Assembly (NCBI GenBank): GCA_027596075.1
Contig: JADGJC010000178.1
Coordinates: forward strand, 1-49,765
DNA from: Rhizophlyctis rosea
Taxonomy: Eukaryota; Chytridiomycota; Chytridiomycetes; Rhizophlyctidales; Rhizophlyctidaceae
Reading direction: 5' to 3'
DNA length: 49,765 nt
In this document: positions 1-13,301 of the stretch, one piece after another
How positions within the stretch are numbered: the stretch's first letter is position 1
Layout: each line of letters opens with the position of its first letter
Made by a program: the position numbers and the translations under genes
The notes under the pieces: model-generated
Databases searched by the model: none
What the model was told of the DNA's origin: nothing
Seen by the model: the letters and a program-made list of their open reading frames with translations, nothing else

Positions 1-2052
1 TCTTGTGTGGGCGGCATACTGTGTTTGGGTAACATTTCCATTACTTTTTCTGTTATCCCTCTCCCCCCCCCCCCCGGGCGTTCCCCAGCCCCTCTCTGTT
101 TGTGACTTCCCCTTCCGCATTCGTCTCTCCCCGACTTCAACTCCCAAAAACTCACCATCCAAAATAACATCAGAAACCAACATCCTAATACTCGGCACCC
201 CGTCCAACGTAATATCCTCCAACGTAGTCTCATCAACCGCCGGTGCTCCCTCCTTATCCTTCCCCTCAGCGGCAGCCTTCACAGCACCAAAATGCACCCC
301 GTGCCTCCACTGAACAGGTAACACCTGCACACCCCCATGATCAGGAATGTTCACCGCAGCAGCTTTCCGCGCACCGCGGAGTTGTTCTTTTACGGTGGCG
401 TATTGCTTGGCGGTGTCTTTAAAGGCGCGGCGGAGGACGTTGCAGTCTGTTTGGGGAAAGGGGGGAGGAGTGGGGTTAGAGCTTTTGTTCAAGTTGGGAA
501 GGGTGGAAAAGGGGTGCAAGGGGAGTAGCCTATGACTTACCGTGAACAAAGTTGACGGCTTCCATTCTTTCGCCGAGTTTTTGTCCTATTCTGCAAGAGC
601 CGTCATCGTCAGTCATATGCTGTCCGCGGAAGGACGAGTTTCATATTTTGCATTACCCATGAATAACCAACACCAAATGATCAATCTTCCGATCCGCATC
701 CTCATGCCCATCATAATCCTCGCTCTCCATCTTCTCCTGCATCTTCTCCGCCTGACCAGACGACATCCTCCCTCCAGACGCCGGCGAAATACCCTCAAGA
801 ACTTTTGCTGAAGTCTCCGCAGCAGCTGACGCCGTATCCCCAGTGCCTTTTTCCTTATCCTGAGCAGCATCTTTCGCCTTGTTGTCCTTCTCCTGCGTTT
901 TATCTTTCGCCAAGTTTTGTTTCGACGCCTTCCTGTTCAACCGGTTGACTTCGTCCCAACCCCGGACGAGCCGTGTTCCCCCCATGTTCATGACGGCTCG
1001 TGTCAGCTTGCTGGCGAGTTGATCTGAGAATTGCCATGCGTTGTGTGGGCCGGAGTAGATGACGTATTGTCCGATGTAGGGACCGAGTAAGGGCCATCTC
1101 TGCAATAAGCATCGCTCAACAAGGCAAGTCCTCGTGCAAACGGAGTCATACATCACATACCGCTTCGACCTTATTATCTGCTGGTTTCGGCCCTTCTACC
1201 TGTTCAGCAGATGAGGGCGTTTTTGGCGATGCAATAGCCGTGGGGGCTGGTGTGGATAATGCCGGTGTTTGCGCTGTTGCGTCTTTCCATGGTTGGAACT
1301 TCCTGAGAATGTAGTCAGCAAACAATATGACTATCTTTGAGCATCAAAAGGTAGGATCATACCGATATCCATCCTCAATTTGGCGAGCAAGATTCTCATC
1401 ACACGGGAAGAAGACACCTCCAGGCCCTTGAAAGAACCATGTACCGCGTCGGATCTCATATGTAGGGCCATGCCAGTAAACTGCCGACGCGATGACGGGA
1501 TGAGTACAATTTGTCTCAATAAGTGTAGGTCTGAAGCACGGATCTTACTTGGGTAAGTCTCCTTCTTTTCCACACAAGCTTCGAACAAATTGTCCTCATT
1601 CACATGAACTCTGGTGTTACAAGGCTCCTCCTCCGGAGCACTCTTATCCCAACTCTTCTCGCGTTCCTTTGCTCGTTCTCTCCATGCACTGAACTTCGTA
1701 TATGCAGCCTCCAAAGCAGCAGAATCGCGAGATGAAAAGGATTTCCTAGATAATATTTCTTGATCAGATGAAGATCGTCTGCCTTGAAGCCATGGGCCTT
1801 ACCATGTTGCGGGCGCTTTCGCCGTCTTCTCGGTGGATGAGATTTTGAATGGTGTCGTGTCAGCTTTTGGTACATCAACAGCATGGAACCATCTAGTAAA
1901 GGAAGTCCGCAAGCGTTCAGACATATGCCAATCCTCCAGCGTCGGTGACTCAATTTAAGCAGCACATACCGGGGTACGCAGTAAGGTTGTCCTACATCGG
2001 GTTGAGACCCCATCGTTTGCAAAGGACGTGGCGGCGGTTCTACTGTTGACAT
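1..2052 (-). CDS. DDHD-domain phospholipase A1 (phosphatidic acid-preferring type), 3'-truncated by window edge
   Basis: This is an intracellular lipase of the PA-PLA1 family, which removes the sn-1 acyl chain of phosphatidic acid and related phospholipids. Exons read in phase on the minus strand: about 1948-1803, 1745-1549, 1480-1363, 1302-1161, 1099-657, 590-541 and 446-156. Family hallmarks appear in order: RWFHAVDVPK, DSAALEAAY, a WWE-like IYWHGP...RRGTWF block, LVLVIHGIGQ (the HG-GIGQ turn), VLPVQWRHGVHF and TLDGVPSIRMLVSDV. A charged Lys/Asp/Ala-rich linker precedes the lipase core. The active-site serine motif and the DDHD domain would lie left of position 1. The intron after position 156 contains a run of about 14 C on the plus strand. 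The start ATG at 2052 (MSTVEPPP) is open, but its first splice junction could not be phased to the next exon, so the extreme N-terminus is uncertain. Confidence 0.9.
62..75. repeat. Poly-C run within a lipase intron
   Basis: About 13-14 consecutive C (G on the coding strand) in the intron after the last resolved DDHD-lipase exon. The length is likely unstable and error-prone. Confidence 0.85.
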
Positions 2053-3102
2053 GGCTGATATTTAGAATTCCAGTAAGTCAGACGTAGGTATACACGTCTC
2101 CGGGTGTGTTGCAGATAATCCCGCCTGCGATATGACGGTTAGTTTGGAATGGCTAAGCGCAAACTTACACAGGATGAGTTCCTGGCGACTACACACATAC
2201 CGATATTTCCTCAGTGAGTGCAGCACAAGCTACTCAAGCTGCGACACTTACGTTGCCGTATGCAAGTTGGTCTCTATAGTGTACTACCAGTATGGTACTC
2301 GCTTCCAGTGTATCAGCGGACTATATGTCAATGCTGCCGTGGGAAAGAGACTGTGAAGGTGGTCGGATGTTTGAGAGGTGAGAAAGAGAGGCTTGGGCAG
2401 CCTTGGGGGGGGGGACGACTTTCACGACACACACGACTTTGACGGCACCTCGTCATCATCGTGGCCCACGTGGCACAGCCAAAAACCGTGAGTGACCAGG
2501 GGTCCAAAACTCCAGGAGTCCAGGGTCCTTGGCCACTCTCAATTTTCACGTGCAAATGGGGCAACATACAGGACACTACATACTCAACATGGCCACACGT
2601 GGGTTGAAGGGTTCAGACATCGAGACATCGCATTATAGGACGGTTAAATGAGTCGCATTGCCATACTACTAGTAGTGTGTTAACCTTGTGTATGTTCCTG
2701 GCGTCACTGCACTTGCTTACAAACAACACGGCTGCTTGATTGGCAGCTATGATTTGTTTACAAGCAACCATCGGGAAAATGAGGAAGGCCGGCATGAATT
2801 ACATCTCCCCCACCAGGGTGATCCTTTGTCCTCCCACTTTCATCTCTCTATTTCTCTCTCATGTCAGAAACTTCATTCTATGTAGAGCACACAATGATAT
2901 GAGGCCTCGAGCCCTGCAATGCAGCCTTTCTTGAGGTGGCGGATAGATTTGGTGGCACAGTCACGGTAGAATAGCTCAACATCCACTTCCCGATCATGAA
3001 TAGTAACGAGCGGTTGTTTGGCATGATTGATAAGTGCGTGGGATTTCTCGATCCAGTAACCTCCTAGGAGGTGAACGGTCGGGGGTTCATCAAATCCCCT
3101 CC

Positions 3103-3226
3103 GGTCCAATCATATAAACAAGACAGCTCGGTCCTTTTTGCATTTTTCGGCCACCTTCTGCTAAGGTCCAATCATACAAACAAGACATCTCGGTCCTCTT
3201 TGCAATTTTTAGCCAATACCTGTTCG
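3103..3226. repeat. 62-bp tandem duplication (two diverged copies)
   Basis: Both copies begin GGTCCAATCATAYAAACAAG, at 3103 and at 3165. They continue through the shared words CTCGGTCC and TTTGCA, with scattered substitutions and one or two indels towards the end. Confidence 0.85.
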
Positions 3227-3960
3227 TGGTTTCTCGACGGACGCGGTTGCAAACATGTCATCAGCATGCGTAAAACATTTTTTCCTCTGAGATCGGTATA
3301 CCTTCAATGCAAGTGTTGTAGAAAAATGAGTATCTTCATGCTTGTCACGGGGGGAGCAACTTCATGATACATTATTGGGACTCATGCATTTAATACAAAC
3401 AAATCTTGTCAACTTCTTTTTCCATTCGCAGACTGAGAGGACGCCGCAAGTTGCACATGCTTTTAGCAACTGATGCTCCACGTTTGGGGCATTCGCGCTC
3501 AGAAATGCATGCACGTGTTGCGACGATCGTGGTGCAGACAGCCTGAGAAGTAACCTCATCTCCATTAGTCAATTTGGCGATTTGGGCACGTTTCTTTTTG
3601 CTTGAATAATGCGCTTGGTGCGCTTTGCGAACTGTTGAGAAGTGCCATCCCACAAAATGGCCGGAAAACTGACGGAGATCGTGATGCCAGATGAGAATTA
3701 TGGTCCAAAACCTACAACGCAATCACGTTATGAATTTAGGCATCATGATCTAATGGATCTTGACATGTCGAACTTACTAGGTCGTTCTGAATCTCATCGG
3801 TATTACGTCCACTGGAACTTGTCCAACTCCCATGCTTTTTTGCGTCTGCTGCTGCCAGTGGGTAGTCAAGACCGAAACTACCTAGAGAATGCGCTTTGAA
3901 CACTTCGACGAACAGACATGATCGGCAAGAAGATCTGTAACAGGAGGAGTGGGGCATGCA

Positions 3961-4014
3961 GGTAATGTGACGTTCCCAATACCGCGGGGTAATGTGACGT
4001 CTCCGATACCGCGG
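3961..4014. repeat. 27-bp tandem duplication
   Basis: Two adjacent 27-bp units start GGTAATGTGACGT and end ATACCGCGG (3961-3987 and 3988-4014). Three positions differ. The unit is a multiple of three, so on the minus strand it reads as a repeated nine-residue peptide, RGIGDVTLP then RGIGNVTLP. Confidence 0.9.
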
Positions 4015-6180
4015 ACTGTTGTGCCCTTCTGAGTGTCAAACTCGACTGTCTGTTCTTCATTCAGTGAGCTTAATCTCCACCAATACACTGTCCTATGTTT
4101 GGGAATCTGCAAGTCTTCTCGGAAGTGCCTCACATGGCTCTGAAAGGTGATAAAGTTTTGAGCGTCCCTTGGTACCAGTTAGCTGCAAAACACGGATGTG
4201 GGCGAGGTGGGAGGTCCGGAGCTGCTGGTGTTCAAACATACTACCTACTTTCTCGAATGAATGCGCAATTTCTGGACATTTCATAACGTTGTGCTATGAA
4301 ATTTGATATGAGTGGACGGGTCAAAGTTGTGCGTGCTTCAAAGCGTTGAAGAGTGAGCGCAGATGTCATGCCCCACCGCTATGCGGACTTCGACTGCTGG
4401 ACTTGTTCCAGGGAGGTTCAATGCCAGGCCAAAAAGGCAACCAAAGCAGAACCATCGTACACTTCGTACAGGGCCAGGATGTCCGACCAGACATGAGTTT
4501 TGACACCGACTGCTAATGTCAAATAGATTGTCCCGGCTCGGCCCTTCGCGTACTAGGAAATTCATGAGGGGTGAGATACTTGAAATGAGTGGAGGTTGTT
4601 CTGGTCAATCAGGCTGGGACTCCAGGACCTTGGGGATCACTATTTTCTCATCCATGGCAGTTAGTCACTTTTCGATTTGTTGTGGAATATCCATTGCACT
4701 TTGCCGGCAATCCACCAGAAAAGTAGCTGGTTTCTTCGTTGCGATCTCAACATTCAGAGTACCGGCCCTTTTTGCCATCCTCCATCCGCTTTGATATTGG
4801 AAATTTGAGTTCCAATTACACTCAATCAGGAATAAGAGCCCAATACATGCGACCTACTGGTTGCCCTGCAACATAGAGTTTGGAGGTCTCGTGAGACCTC
4901 CTTGCAACGTTGGTAGACTTTCTGAACTCCTTTTTTTGTACCATTCCGATGGACATTCAGCGCATCTCTGTGCCGTCAAGGGTCGCAACAAATGGAGATG
5001 GAGGAAAAAAGGATTTGAGAGGATACACCACATATCCAAACCATGATTCTCTTTGAATGGAATAATTGGCTGATACCCTCCCGGTCCATGAAGTTTATGA
5101 ACGGTACATCATCATTGTCTCACCTCCAGAATGTGAAAGCTGGCAGAGTCATTGCGGTCTCACGCATCGTTTTCTGAGCACAAACTAACTCTGGTTCGGG
5201 TTCCGTGTTTGTGCCGATGCGAGAAGTAGATGCGAGGAGTAGGTTCTCAGAATAGCTGCTGCTGACTTTGGATCGAGATTGAAGTTCCGATGATTGCCCC
5301 ACAACTTAGTAGCCACAATCAGCAAAACTGACACCCACCATTGCTCCCCGTCGGATTGCTTGGTGTCCAGTCAAAACATCTGTGATCAGCAGGAGTTGCA
5401 TCAAGAATCAGAGACCCAAAGATATACCAAGACTTCTAGTGTCGTTTTATTCTCAGCTTGTTCAGCCGCTCAGGGATTTGATGGGCAAGTTGGATGATTC
5501 AATATGTAATCACCGGTGACAACCGGTCGCCTCAGTATGTTTCAACCATTGATTACAACGTGTAGATATGAGAAGGCGCATTCCATTCTTGAACATCGCA
5601 TGCAAGGCGCCAGTTGGTAATTCGCATTCTAACACTACCTCCCTGCGGGCACTTTTTCGGACATTGCGCCGATAGCGCAGCAATCATTGATCTAATTGAT
5701 TATTAAGGGGTTGGAAACTTTCTCCTAATGGCCTAATGGCCTCCAGGGCGTTAATGGCCCATACTAATGGCACCGATTAGGCGTATGCAACAGTGAATAG
5801 CCCAAGTTGCGCATTGAGAACGCTGCAAAGTCCTCATATGGACAATGGCATTCTATATGATCGACCTTCGGCACCGTGGGCGATCATTCAATATAGGTAC
5901 GCTCCACCAGCCCCTCCGCGGCAGATCGGGTGTTCTTGAAGTGCCAGGATTTGTATCAGGCCCGATTCAATGTCATCCTTCCCATTGCTTGGCACATTTT
6001 AGATGGGGAGGTGCTTCATGATCCCATCCCTGCTTCCGAGTTCTCAATGACAACGCTCAAACCCATAACCCGAACGCCCACACAAAAAAATCTATTGCAA
6101 CCATCTGCCCATACCATCTCCTCCTCTGGCCAGCTTGCCCCTCGCCCATTTACTCGGCATCCGGTCCTGAGTGATTACCC

Positions 6181-7750
6181 TTAAACCTCTCCCCACAAAA
6201 TCAGTTCGCACCCCGTGGGCAAAACCCGCTTTATCATCTCACGGGCCCACGCCCGCCACCGGCCGCTGATGGAACGTTTAATCTCCTCTTCATCTTCAAA
6301 ATCATCACTCTCATCCCCATCTTCAGCATCATTATTTTTGTCCTCATCCTCAAGCTCATTATCTTCCTCCTTATTTCCAATGTCATCATCCTCGTCCCCA
6401 TCCTCAGCATCAGTGGTCTTCGTCCAATCCTCAGGCATGGAACCCGAATCGCCATGAATATTACCCGCCCGGATATCTAGTAATTTCAATCTACTAACTG
6501 CATCCGATCGTTTGGCCAGGAACCCCACAAACCGATCCGTGCGAAATCCATGAAAGGTGTGAATTGTAAGTCGTTTCATGCAACCGCCTTTCGTGATGCA
6601 ATCAAACATCGGTTCGAACTGCTCCGGCGTGATTGACCCTAATCGAAGCTCGAGAGATTCTAAGTTACACATGGCATGTAAACCGTCCAACCCCTTTGGA
6701 CCGAAACCGCCACCAAGATTATGAAACTTCACACTCTTCATCCCTTCGGCCGTGGACTTTGGTATGGTGGAAAGCACATCGAGATTGCGTCTTTCCCCAC
6801 TGCAAGGATCGTTGACAGTCAATCTCTCCATTGATACCAATCTTTCTAAAGATGGGGGAGGATAGTATATGACGAGTTCACGGATAGATCTAACGGTTTC
6901 TTCCGGCAATGTGTTAAAGTCTACCGAGCTGTATTCACCGATTGACAAGTGTAGGAGGTCTGGACGGGGGACTGACAGGAAGCTGGAGATGGATGTTTTG
7001 TTCGGGGGGTTGTAGAAGGCGAGGTCGAGTGTTGCGAGTGGGGCCTGGGCGAGTGTGGCTGAGAGCGTGTCCAGTGCCGACGTGACGTCTGATAAATCGT
7101 CGTGGTAAGGTCTGTTGGGGCGCACAATAAGGACGAGGTTTTCAAGGACAATTTGTGTGGGAGGAACTCGCCGGAAGAATGCGATGAGACTGTCAATGGC
7201 TTCAATGGTAGACTTGGAGGCTGCTTGGTCATGGAAGGACAATGCTTTGATTTGTTTTGGGAATGCTTTTTCCATGAGCGCACGCATGGTCTTCAGGGTA
7301 AGAGATGCCCGTAAGTTCAGATTCGTCAGGTGTGCCATTCGGAGCGGATCTTCTGAGAATAGTGTATATCCCGCATTCTTCATATTGTTGTAGGACGTAG
7401 TAATTCAGTATTTGCTGAAGGTCTTGCAACCGAGAATGAGCTTGTTAGTACTCACCCAGTTGATGCTGTGCCCGAAAAAAGGTTTGTTCAGCAACTTGTA
7501 TAAGTCTAGAGTGTGCCCATTCATCAATACAAATGAGAACGCTCGCCAACCGCGAGATACCGTCCCGATATGCCGGAGTTGTGAGCCTTCGGCTCCATCT
7601 TGAGAGGCAAGGTTGATGACCTGAAGGGAGTGGCATTACGTTAAACGTTGGACCGGAAACAAGGGTCGGCTAGTTACGTTTCTCAGAGGCTTCAAAAAGG
7701 TTTACATCTTCTAATATTTGGACAATGAGCTCATCGGGAAGATTGCGCAT
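6181..7750 (-). CDS. F-box / leucine-rich-repeat-like protein
   Basis: Probable substrate receptor of an SCF ubiquitin ligase. Three exons join in phase: 7750-7706, 7620-7456 and 7377-6181, with introns of 85 and 78 nt, giving 468 residues. The first two exons build the F-box: LPDELIVQILED at the N-terminus, then RHIGTVSRGWRAFSF, which fits the conserved end of an F-box with a short insertion between. The body (residues about 75-390) has irregular leucine-rich segments such as LTNLNLRASL, LATLDLAFY, PDLLHLSIGEY and LESLELRLGS, spaced like LRRs of fungal F-box proteins. A strongly acidic tract of about 45 residues (Glu/Asp with Asn) lies near the C-terminus, followed by a basic segment and LILWGEV. 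An alternative donor a few bases downstream in exon 1 would shift the frame and lose the F-box end. The F-box call is fairly secure; the ubiquitination target is unknown. Confidence 0.75.
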
Positions 7751-10700
7751 TGGATCGGAAAACTCCCGTTTGTTTCGGCCCGTTCAGCGGACCTGACGGT
7801 TGGGTGGACACACGCGACAAGCTCAGCTACCTGTTGTCGTTGTCGGAGCCCAAACGGGTGTTCAAGCCAAGTACTGGAAAGCCTTTGAGGCAAAATGCAG
7901 TTAATGCCGAGGAGGAAGGGACCTGCAAACAGTTGTATGTACCGGTCATATGTGAATGAAGCGCTTCGACTGCTCAATCTCCCTAATGGCAGAGGCAACG
8001 GGCGTTTGGTGTATCAGCAAACAACAAGCTTTGTCAGCATGACGTCAAGCCACATACACCACATCCCTACAGGACCGTATTTCTTGGGGTCGGGTCTAAG
8101 CGGAGGGTTCAAAAGTTGCTGAGGGCAGGCTGACCGTACCGAATTGTCGTTACTGAAAGTTGTAACTTAGACCTGGCCCCAGTAAAGACGGTATGTTTGT
8201 TGCCCTCTCCCAAAAATTGAAGACGGTGGTCGCCTTCTTCGCCTACCTCGACGCGATGTACTTTCATTTGGTTCGGGAAAGTCCTATGAGGCAGTCAATG
8301 GCACTTGCATTCACGCCAGCAGCGTAATGGGCCAGCATGTCCATGCATCCTCTCCATCCAGGGTTCCGGGTCACGGATACTTCCTTTCTTTCAATATGGA
8401 TCTAGTAAACCTCGGTTGCACTGAATTCCAAAAACGACTGCAGCAGCCACGGAAAAGTACGTACTGTCATAGAATGAATGTTACTGTTGAAGTTGGGGGA
8501 AATGATCCTTTATACACACGGCAGATACTCAAACTGCCACGGGCCTGTGCACTATTTAGGCAACCGGATGCGGAGTGTTGACGACCTCATCTTGATTCTA
8601 AGGTCGATGCATTTTGATTGCTTCCTGCAATCCCCCTACACACGCTCATTTACCCCAAAAATATTCAATGCTCCTAGAGCGCTCGCGGAGCATGAGCGGT
8701 CGCAGAGCAGCCTACGGAAGTGCTCTTAGAATGAAAATGAGTGACATCGCTCATGGAGCAACCCCTCCTGCGTGCGCGCTGAGTGCTGCCGCAGGGGGTG
8801 ATCCCGGCTCACTTTTTGGTCTCACTTATTGATTAAAGGAGCGGATGCCAATGACTGCCTGTCACTGGCGCATCCACGTGTGCCATCTTCCAGATTACCA
8901 TTTGCAAAATGTTGCACATCTTCCCTCTCCACAGCCCTGTGTCACGCTTTCGGCCTCCAGATTATGAACGACATTGAAACGATGAAAAAAGAGCCGCACC
9001 TTCGGGAAGACAATGGCACTAGTGCGGCCCACTTTGCATTTTCGTACCGAACTTTAGTAGGCGAAAGGACTTTTGATTCAAATTTGAGATTAGTAATGAG
9101 GGCGGCCCGAGACCCCGGCGGTTTTGCAAAAAAAAGGAGGCCATACGGCAACGCCCATTCAGTCCCTCCCATTCTCACATGGAGTCAGACATTGCCTCCC
9201 GTTAGCAGGCCGGGGTTCCTGGCCACCCCTTCACACCAAGTGAATGTGGTTGCAAACCAGTCACAAGGCGAAGAGCCGAGATCAGCGACAAAATTGGACC
9301 AAAATAAGGAGTTTTCATACGACAAATACCTTAGGAGCCATATGCACGAGCGGCGGGTTGTTCAACAGGAAGTTCTGCAGTGCATGCTGCAACCGTCATC
9401 CTCATCCCATATCTGCATGCTTTGGTCGCAGCAAGGCCAAGCGCAAAACAGAATGCTCCATATGTTGGCACGGAAGAACACCCTAAGCGAGAGCTAACGG
9501 TATGCCTATTTTGTTGTTAGTAACAGGACATTCCGAATGCCAAATGATCTGGACTGCTGCACTCCCCTCGTCCCAATGTGGATCCAGAAGGCTTCCGAGG
9601 GATATGACATTTGGGGGTGACAAAAAAGTTAGCACAGCTTGAACGACTAGTAGATGACGTTTGTCAGAGAGAGCACTGACATCACTGCATACGTGAAGGC
9701 TCTAGGGAACAATGATTTTATGTGCTCATTTCAGAACAACCAATTCGAAGATTTGGTTGCCTGAGGTTGCTCAAATTTGACAGGGGGGAGATCCGCCCGG
9801 TTCAGTACTTGGTTTGTAGTCAACTTATTCTTCTTCTCCAGCCGAAAAAAGATGATCACATATACCATGCACATTCTTGGTTGCCATTGTCTGGACTATG
9901 TGGCGACCAAGACCGAGCGACCTATCCAAAACCGACTATTCTTCATACACATATATGGAGATATGGCCTTCAGTGCGACACTAACCGGGTGTTGGAAGGC
10001 AATGAAACCGGTCTTTCCATCAACATGAATTGGTCACCGACAGCACTAAGTGCGCGGTCGGGATGGTTCAATGCAGTCAAGATGGTGTCGTCTCAAAGTC
10101 TAAAGAGAAAGGCGACGTAAAGTGCACCCTTCATCACATATCACTTGGAGTTGCCGGATGCACTTAGCTCGACACCAGCGTTGAAGAGAGTGGATTATTG
10201 AATTTGCAAAAAGCCTGCAAAAGGTATCAAAGACCAACGTAATAGCCTGCCTCGTTCTCAATGGGTTCGGGGTATGCGAGCTCAGTGATACAATGCTTAC
10301 AAATTGTACAATGGTAGAATATGATTGTGAACAGGGCGCAAGATAGGTTGCGAATCACGCAAGCACTGAAATAGTATCAACAATGGGGCATTTGACCACG
10401 GGGTGCTTCAAGTCAGGAGCTGAAATCCGAAATATTGAAAGCAAGGATCTGCTGTGCCCCCAGGTCGTGGTCTTCCACATGGTGTTATCAGACCCACTTG
10501 CAAGCCTATCACGTTCTTGTCCTTATTCTGGCACTATGCAGGTCAGATGCAGCTTCAGTATAGGTATGGCGGTCAATTTCCATACAGGTCAGGGCGCAAA
10601 TACCCGCAGGAATCGCGGAATACTAGAATACTTGACCATCATCGTCTATCCAGGAGGGAAGGAACACTGACTAACACTTAAAAACACGCCAACTACCCCA

Positions 10701-11614
10701 CGGCCCCTTATGAAGGAGGAGAAAGTACACCTCAACGAATTGTACTGGATCTCTGGCCCCCTTCAACGATCGTTCAGCAGACTGTCTCCCTTCTTGCCGA
10801 ATGCTCAAGCACCGCAACCACGAAGAGACTTTGCAGAGGCGACGCGATTGCGTGATAGGTTCAAGTTGGGGGCCAAATGCGCATCTTTTCATGCATGAAT
10901 CCACAACGATGCAAAAATATAATGAAGTCCGTCAAGCGTCCCTCCCTGTCCCTGACTACAGTTGTGAAGACTGGATCTAGCTATGAACATTCTACATTTG
11001 AAAGACTCGTCGCAATGGAGCGACCAAACATTGTCCGTTCATTGCAGGCAGCAAGTAGTGAAGGTATGAACGAAAAACAAACGGAGCGCAGCAGTTCGCT
11101 ATAGTGAGGCCGCAATGACCACTTCCATAGCCATGCATCCAAAATCCAAAGGGCGATGTGACTTACAACGCCCGGCAACACCGGCCATCCAACCATCGAT
11201 GGAACGATAACCGCAAATGTGGAAACCCTTATTATTCAGCAATGCGACCGTTGCTCCCGGTCACTGCTCTATGTTATACTATAGGGTGTGAACTCAAACA
11301 CCTAAATATCAAAGAGGTAAAAATAAAGATGGTAAAAATGTTTTGATCGCTCACACAGTCTCCACATTTCAAAGCGCGCTGATGTTCTGCTCAGCAGTTA
11401 TTTGTTTGGTGTCATCGCCACCGATTGAACATGATAAATGAAAACATCCTTTCCATTTCCATTCGCCTCGTGCTCGACTTCCGCTCAATGTTGCTGCTCT
11501 GCAAACTGCATACTCCAGCTACCACCATCGTCACTCACTAAGTCTCAGCCAATCATTCAAAACTTTCCCTCTCAGCTTCCCAATAGAACACTCTCCATCC
11601 TCAACGAGTTCAAC

Positions 11615-11645
11615 GATTTAACGCAGCCTGATATGTTATTTTCCG
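11615..11645 (+). repeat. 31-bp dispersed motif, copy A
   Basis: This segment matches 13230-13260 without gaps at 26 of 31 positions (hand count). The core is AACGCA-CCTGATAT followed by TTTCCG. A shared CTCCATC lies a little upstream in both copies. Confidence 0.55.
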
Positions 11646-13229
11646 GAAAGCAAAAAAACAAAAAATCAAAACTCCAACTCCAACTCCTCCTTAATCCGAT
11701 CGACAACGCCCAAATGTCCGCCGCGCTTCCAATGGAAGGGGCCTGCATCGAATTGACACAATGGGATGCGAAGTAGCCTTTGTATGCAACAATGGGGAAG
11801 TAGATATCGAACCTGCGGTCGCCGACAAGCAGGGCATATGGTTGACGTTGGATATCACCGGTGACGATGCACTAAGTCCATACCCGACTGCGTCTGCTGT
11901 GGACTGCACATCGCACGCGTCCCCACGAGGGAAAAGGGAAAAAGGCACTCACGTGAGCTCAGGATATGGGTCCATCCACTACCGTCCGCAACGATTGAGA
12001 CCATTAGTTCAACCCCACTCAAATCCGCGGTGCGTTCACAATACTCGATGGTGTCAAACACACAAACAATGCTCCAAGGCAAAGGAGAACACAAAGTTAC
12101 CAAAAAGTGAACATGGACGAAGCATCAGGGGATTGGTGTCTGGTAGGATGGTTTCCCCCATATCACTTTCACATTATAAGGCAGGTGCGTTTTTTTTCAT
12201 CCCGCTCCCAGGTGTGTTTCATTCCCAAAATGAACGGAACACATCATCTATGACGGACCAAAAAAACGAGACGACACCCAATTTTCACATTAGAACAAAG
12301 GCGAGCGTGGCGCCATCAGAGTTTACTAGGACGTTCAAGTGATTGCGCCCAATCAACGGAAAGAAAACAGTTGGGTGCTCGACGCAAGTCATGGCGCAAT
12401 AGAAGTTCATGACGAAGTTCACGACCACTTGATGGCTTTCATCCCGGAGTTAGCGCCAAAGAGGATGATGTCTCCCAAAATAGGTGAGGAATTTGAGACA
12501 CCTGCATAGCATCCTTCCAAATACCCTTTCCTTCCTCCTGATTGCTTCAGTGGCTCAGTCAAGAGTCTGTCTATCCTTAAGGCAAAGCAACCCCCTGCTC
12601 CTACCCCAATCCCAAGAGGCAAATCGAGCATATCACCACAGGAAAAAATCAACAATGGGAGAATTGGGAACAATCAGATGAAGAGAATGTATGCAAGACT
12701 CTGCAAGTGAACTTAGTGATGTGTGTTTTGGTTAGGTAAACATGGCTTGCCTGATGGCTTCGCGTGGAGGAAGGCCGAGCTGCGGGCGTGAAAAAAAAGG
12801 AGATGCAAAGATGTCGCAGTAATACTAAACTTCCATTTTGAAAACGAATTTGGGTGGGTTAATGGGGTTCACGTCCACAACCACAAAACCCGTTCAGTGA
12901 AGACACATCTAAATCGAGATAAGCAGTTCCGATTGTGGGAAAAGAAGCACCAACGAGTAGATGGACATTCTCCACAATCCCCGTTCGTATTGTGAGGGAG
13001 ATCCGATAGTTGACTTGGCTTTTTCTGATCGCAATGTCAAAACAATCGTACCGATTGGTCTTCATCCACCTTGAAACCCGTTCCAATTTTCCAGCGCGTG
13101 ACCTGCCAATAATGACGGCGTGCATCCTTAGTCCAGACTCGAAACGATCGCCATCATCCTATGATCGCCCATTCCTCCCCTTCCTGCACCTCCAAACCAC
13201 AAATTGACACCTGCTCGCGCTCCATCAAG

Positions 13230-13260
13230 GATATAACGCAACCTGATATAGTACTTTCCG
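13230..13260 (+). repeat. 31-bp dispersed motif, copy B, in the 3' flank of NDUFA8
   Basis: Second copy of the motif at 11615-11645, in direct orientation. It lies about 40 bp beyond the NDUFA8 stop codon, so it is probably in that gene's 3' untranslated region. Confidence 0.55.
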
Positions 13261-13301
13261 CACAACGAAAAACCTACAAAGTTCTATCCCCCGCCTCCCC
13301 A

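Larger units (their letters stand above)
2053..6180. other. Gene-free stretch with two tandem duplications
   Basis: I see no reading frame with a recognisable domain on either strand; open frames are short and lack coherent splice structure. The stretch holds the upstream region of the DDHD lipase, a 62-bp tandem duplication (3103-3226) and a 27-bp tandem duplication (3961-4014). A minus-strand frame at 3362-3565 contains two CxxC pairs. The frame at 3882-4133 reads a doubled RGIG(D/N)VTLP peptide, faintly like the linker after a copia-type protease. Neither is enough to call a gene. Confidence 0.5.
7751..13301. other. Gene-free stretch of about 5.5 kb
   Basis: No recognisable coding exon, RNA gene or intact mobile element was found. 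The longest open frame, 8829-9497 (+), begins with TTG, has no recognised domain and looks like chance. A second, 11761-12342 (+), is also compositionally unconvincing. A 31-bp motif at 11615-11645 recurs at 13230-13260 in the 3' flank of the NDUFA8 gene. Confidence 0.5.

Noticed and set aside
3362..3565. CxxC...CxxC pairs in a short minus-strand frame
   Set aside because: Two CxxC pairs in about 25 residues can occur by chance. There is no start context or partner exon, and no relation to the cysteine-rich pair at 27-29 kb.
8829..9497. 222-codon plus-strand open frame
   Set aside because: It starts with TTG, has no recognisable domain or splice context, and its composition matches surrounding non-coding DNA.
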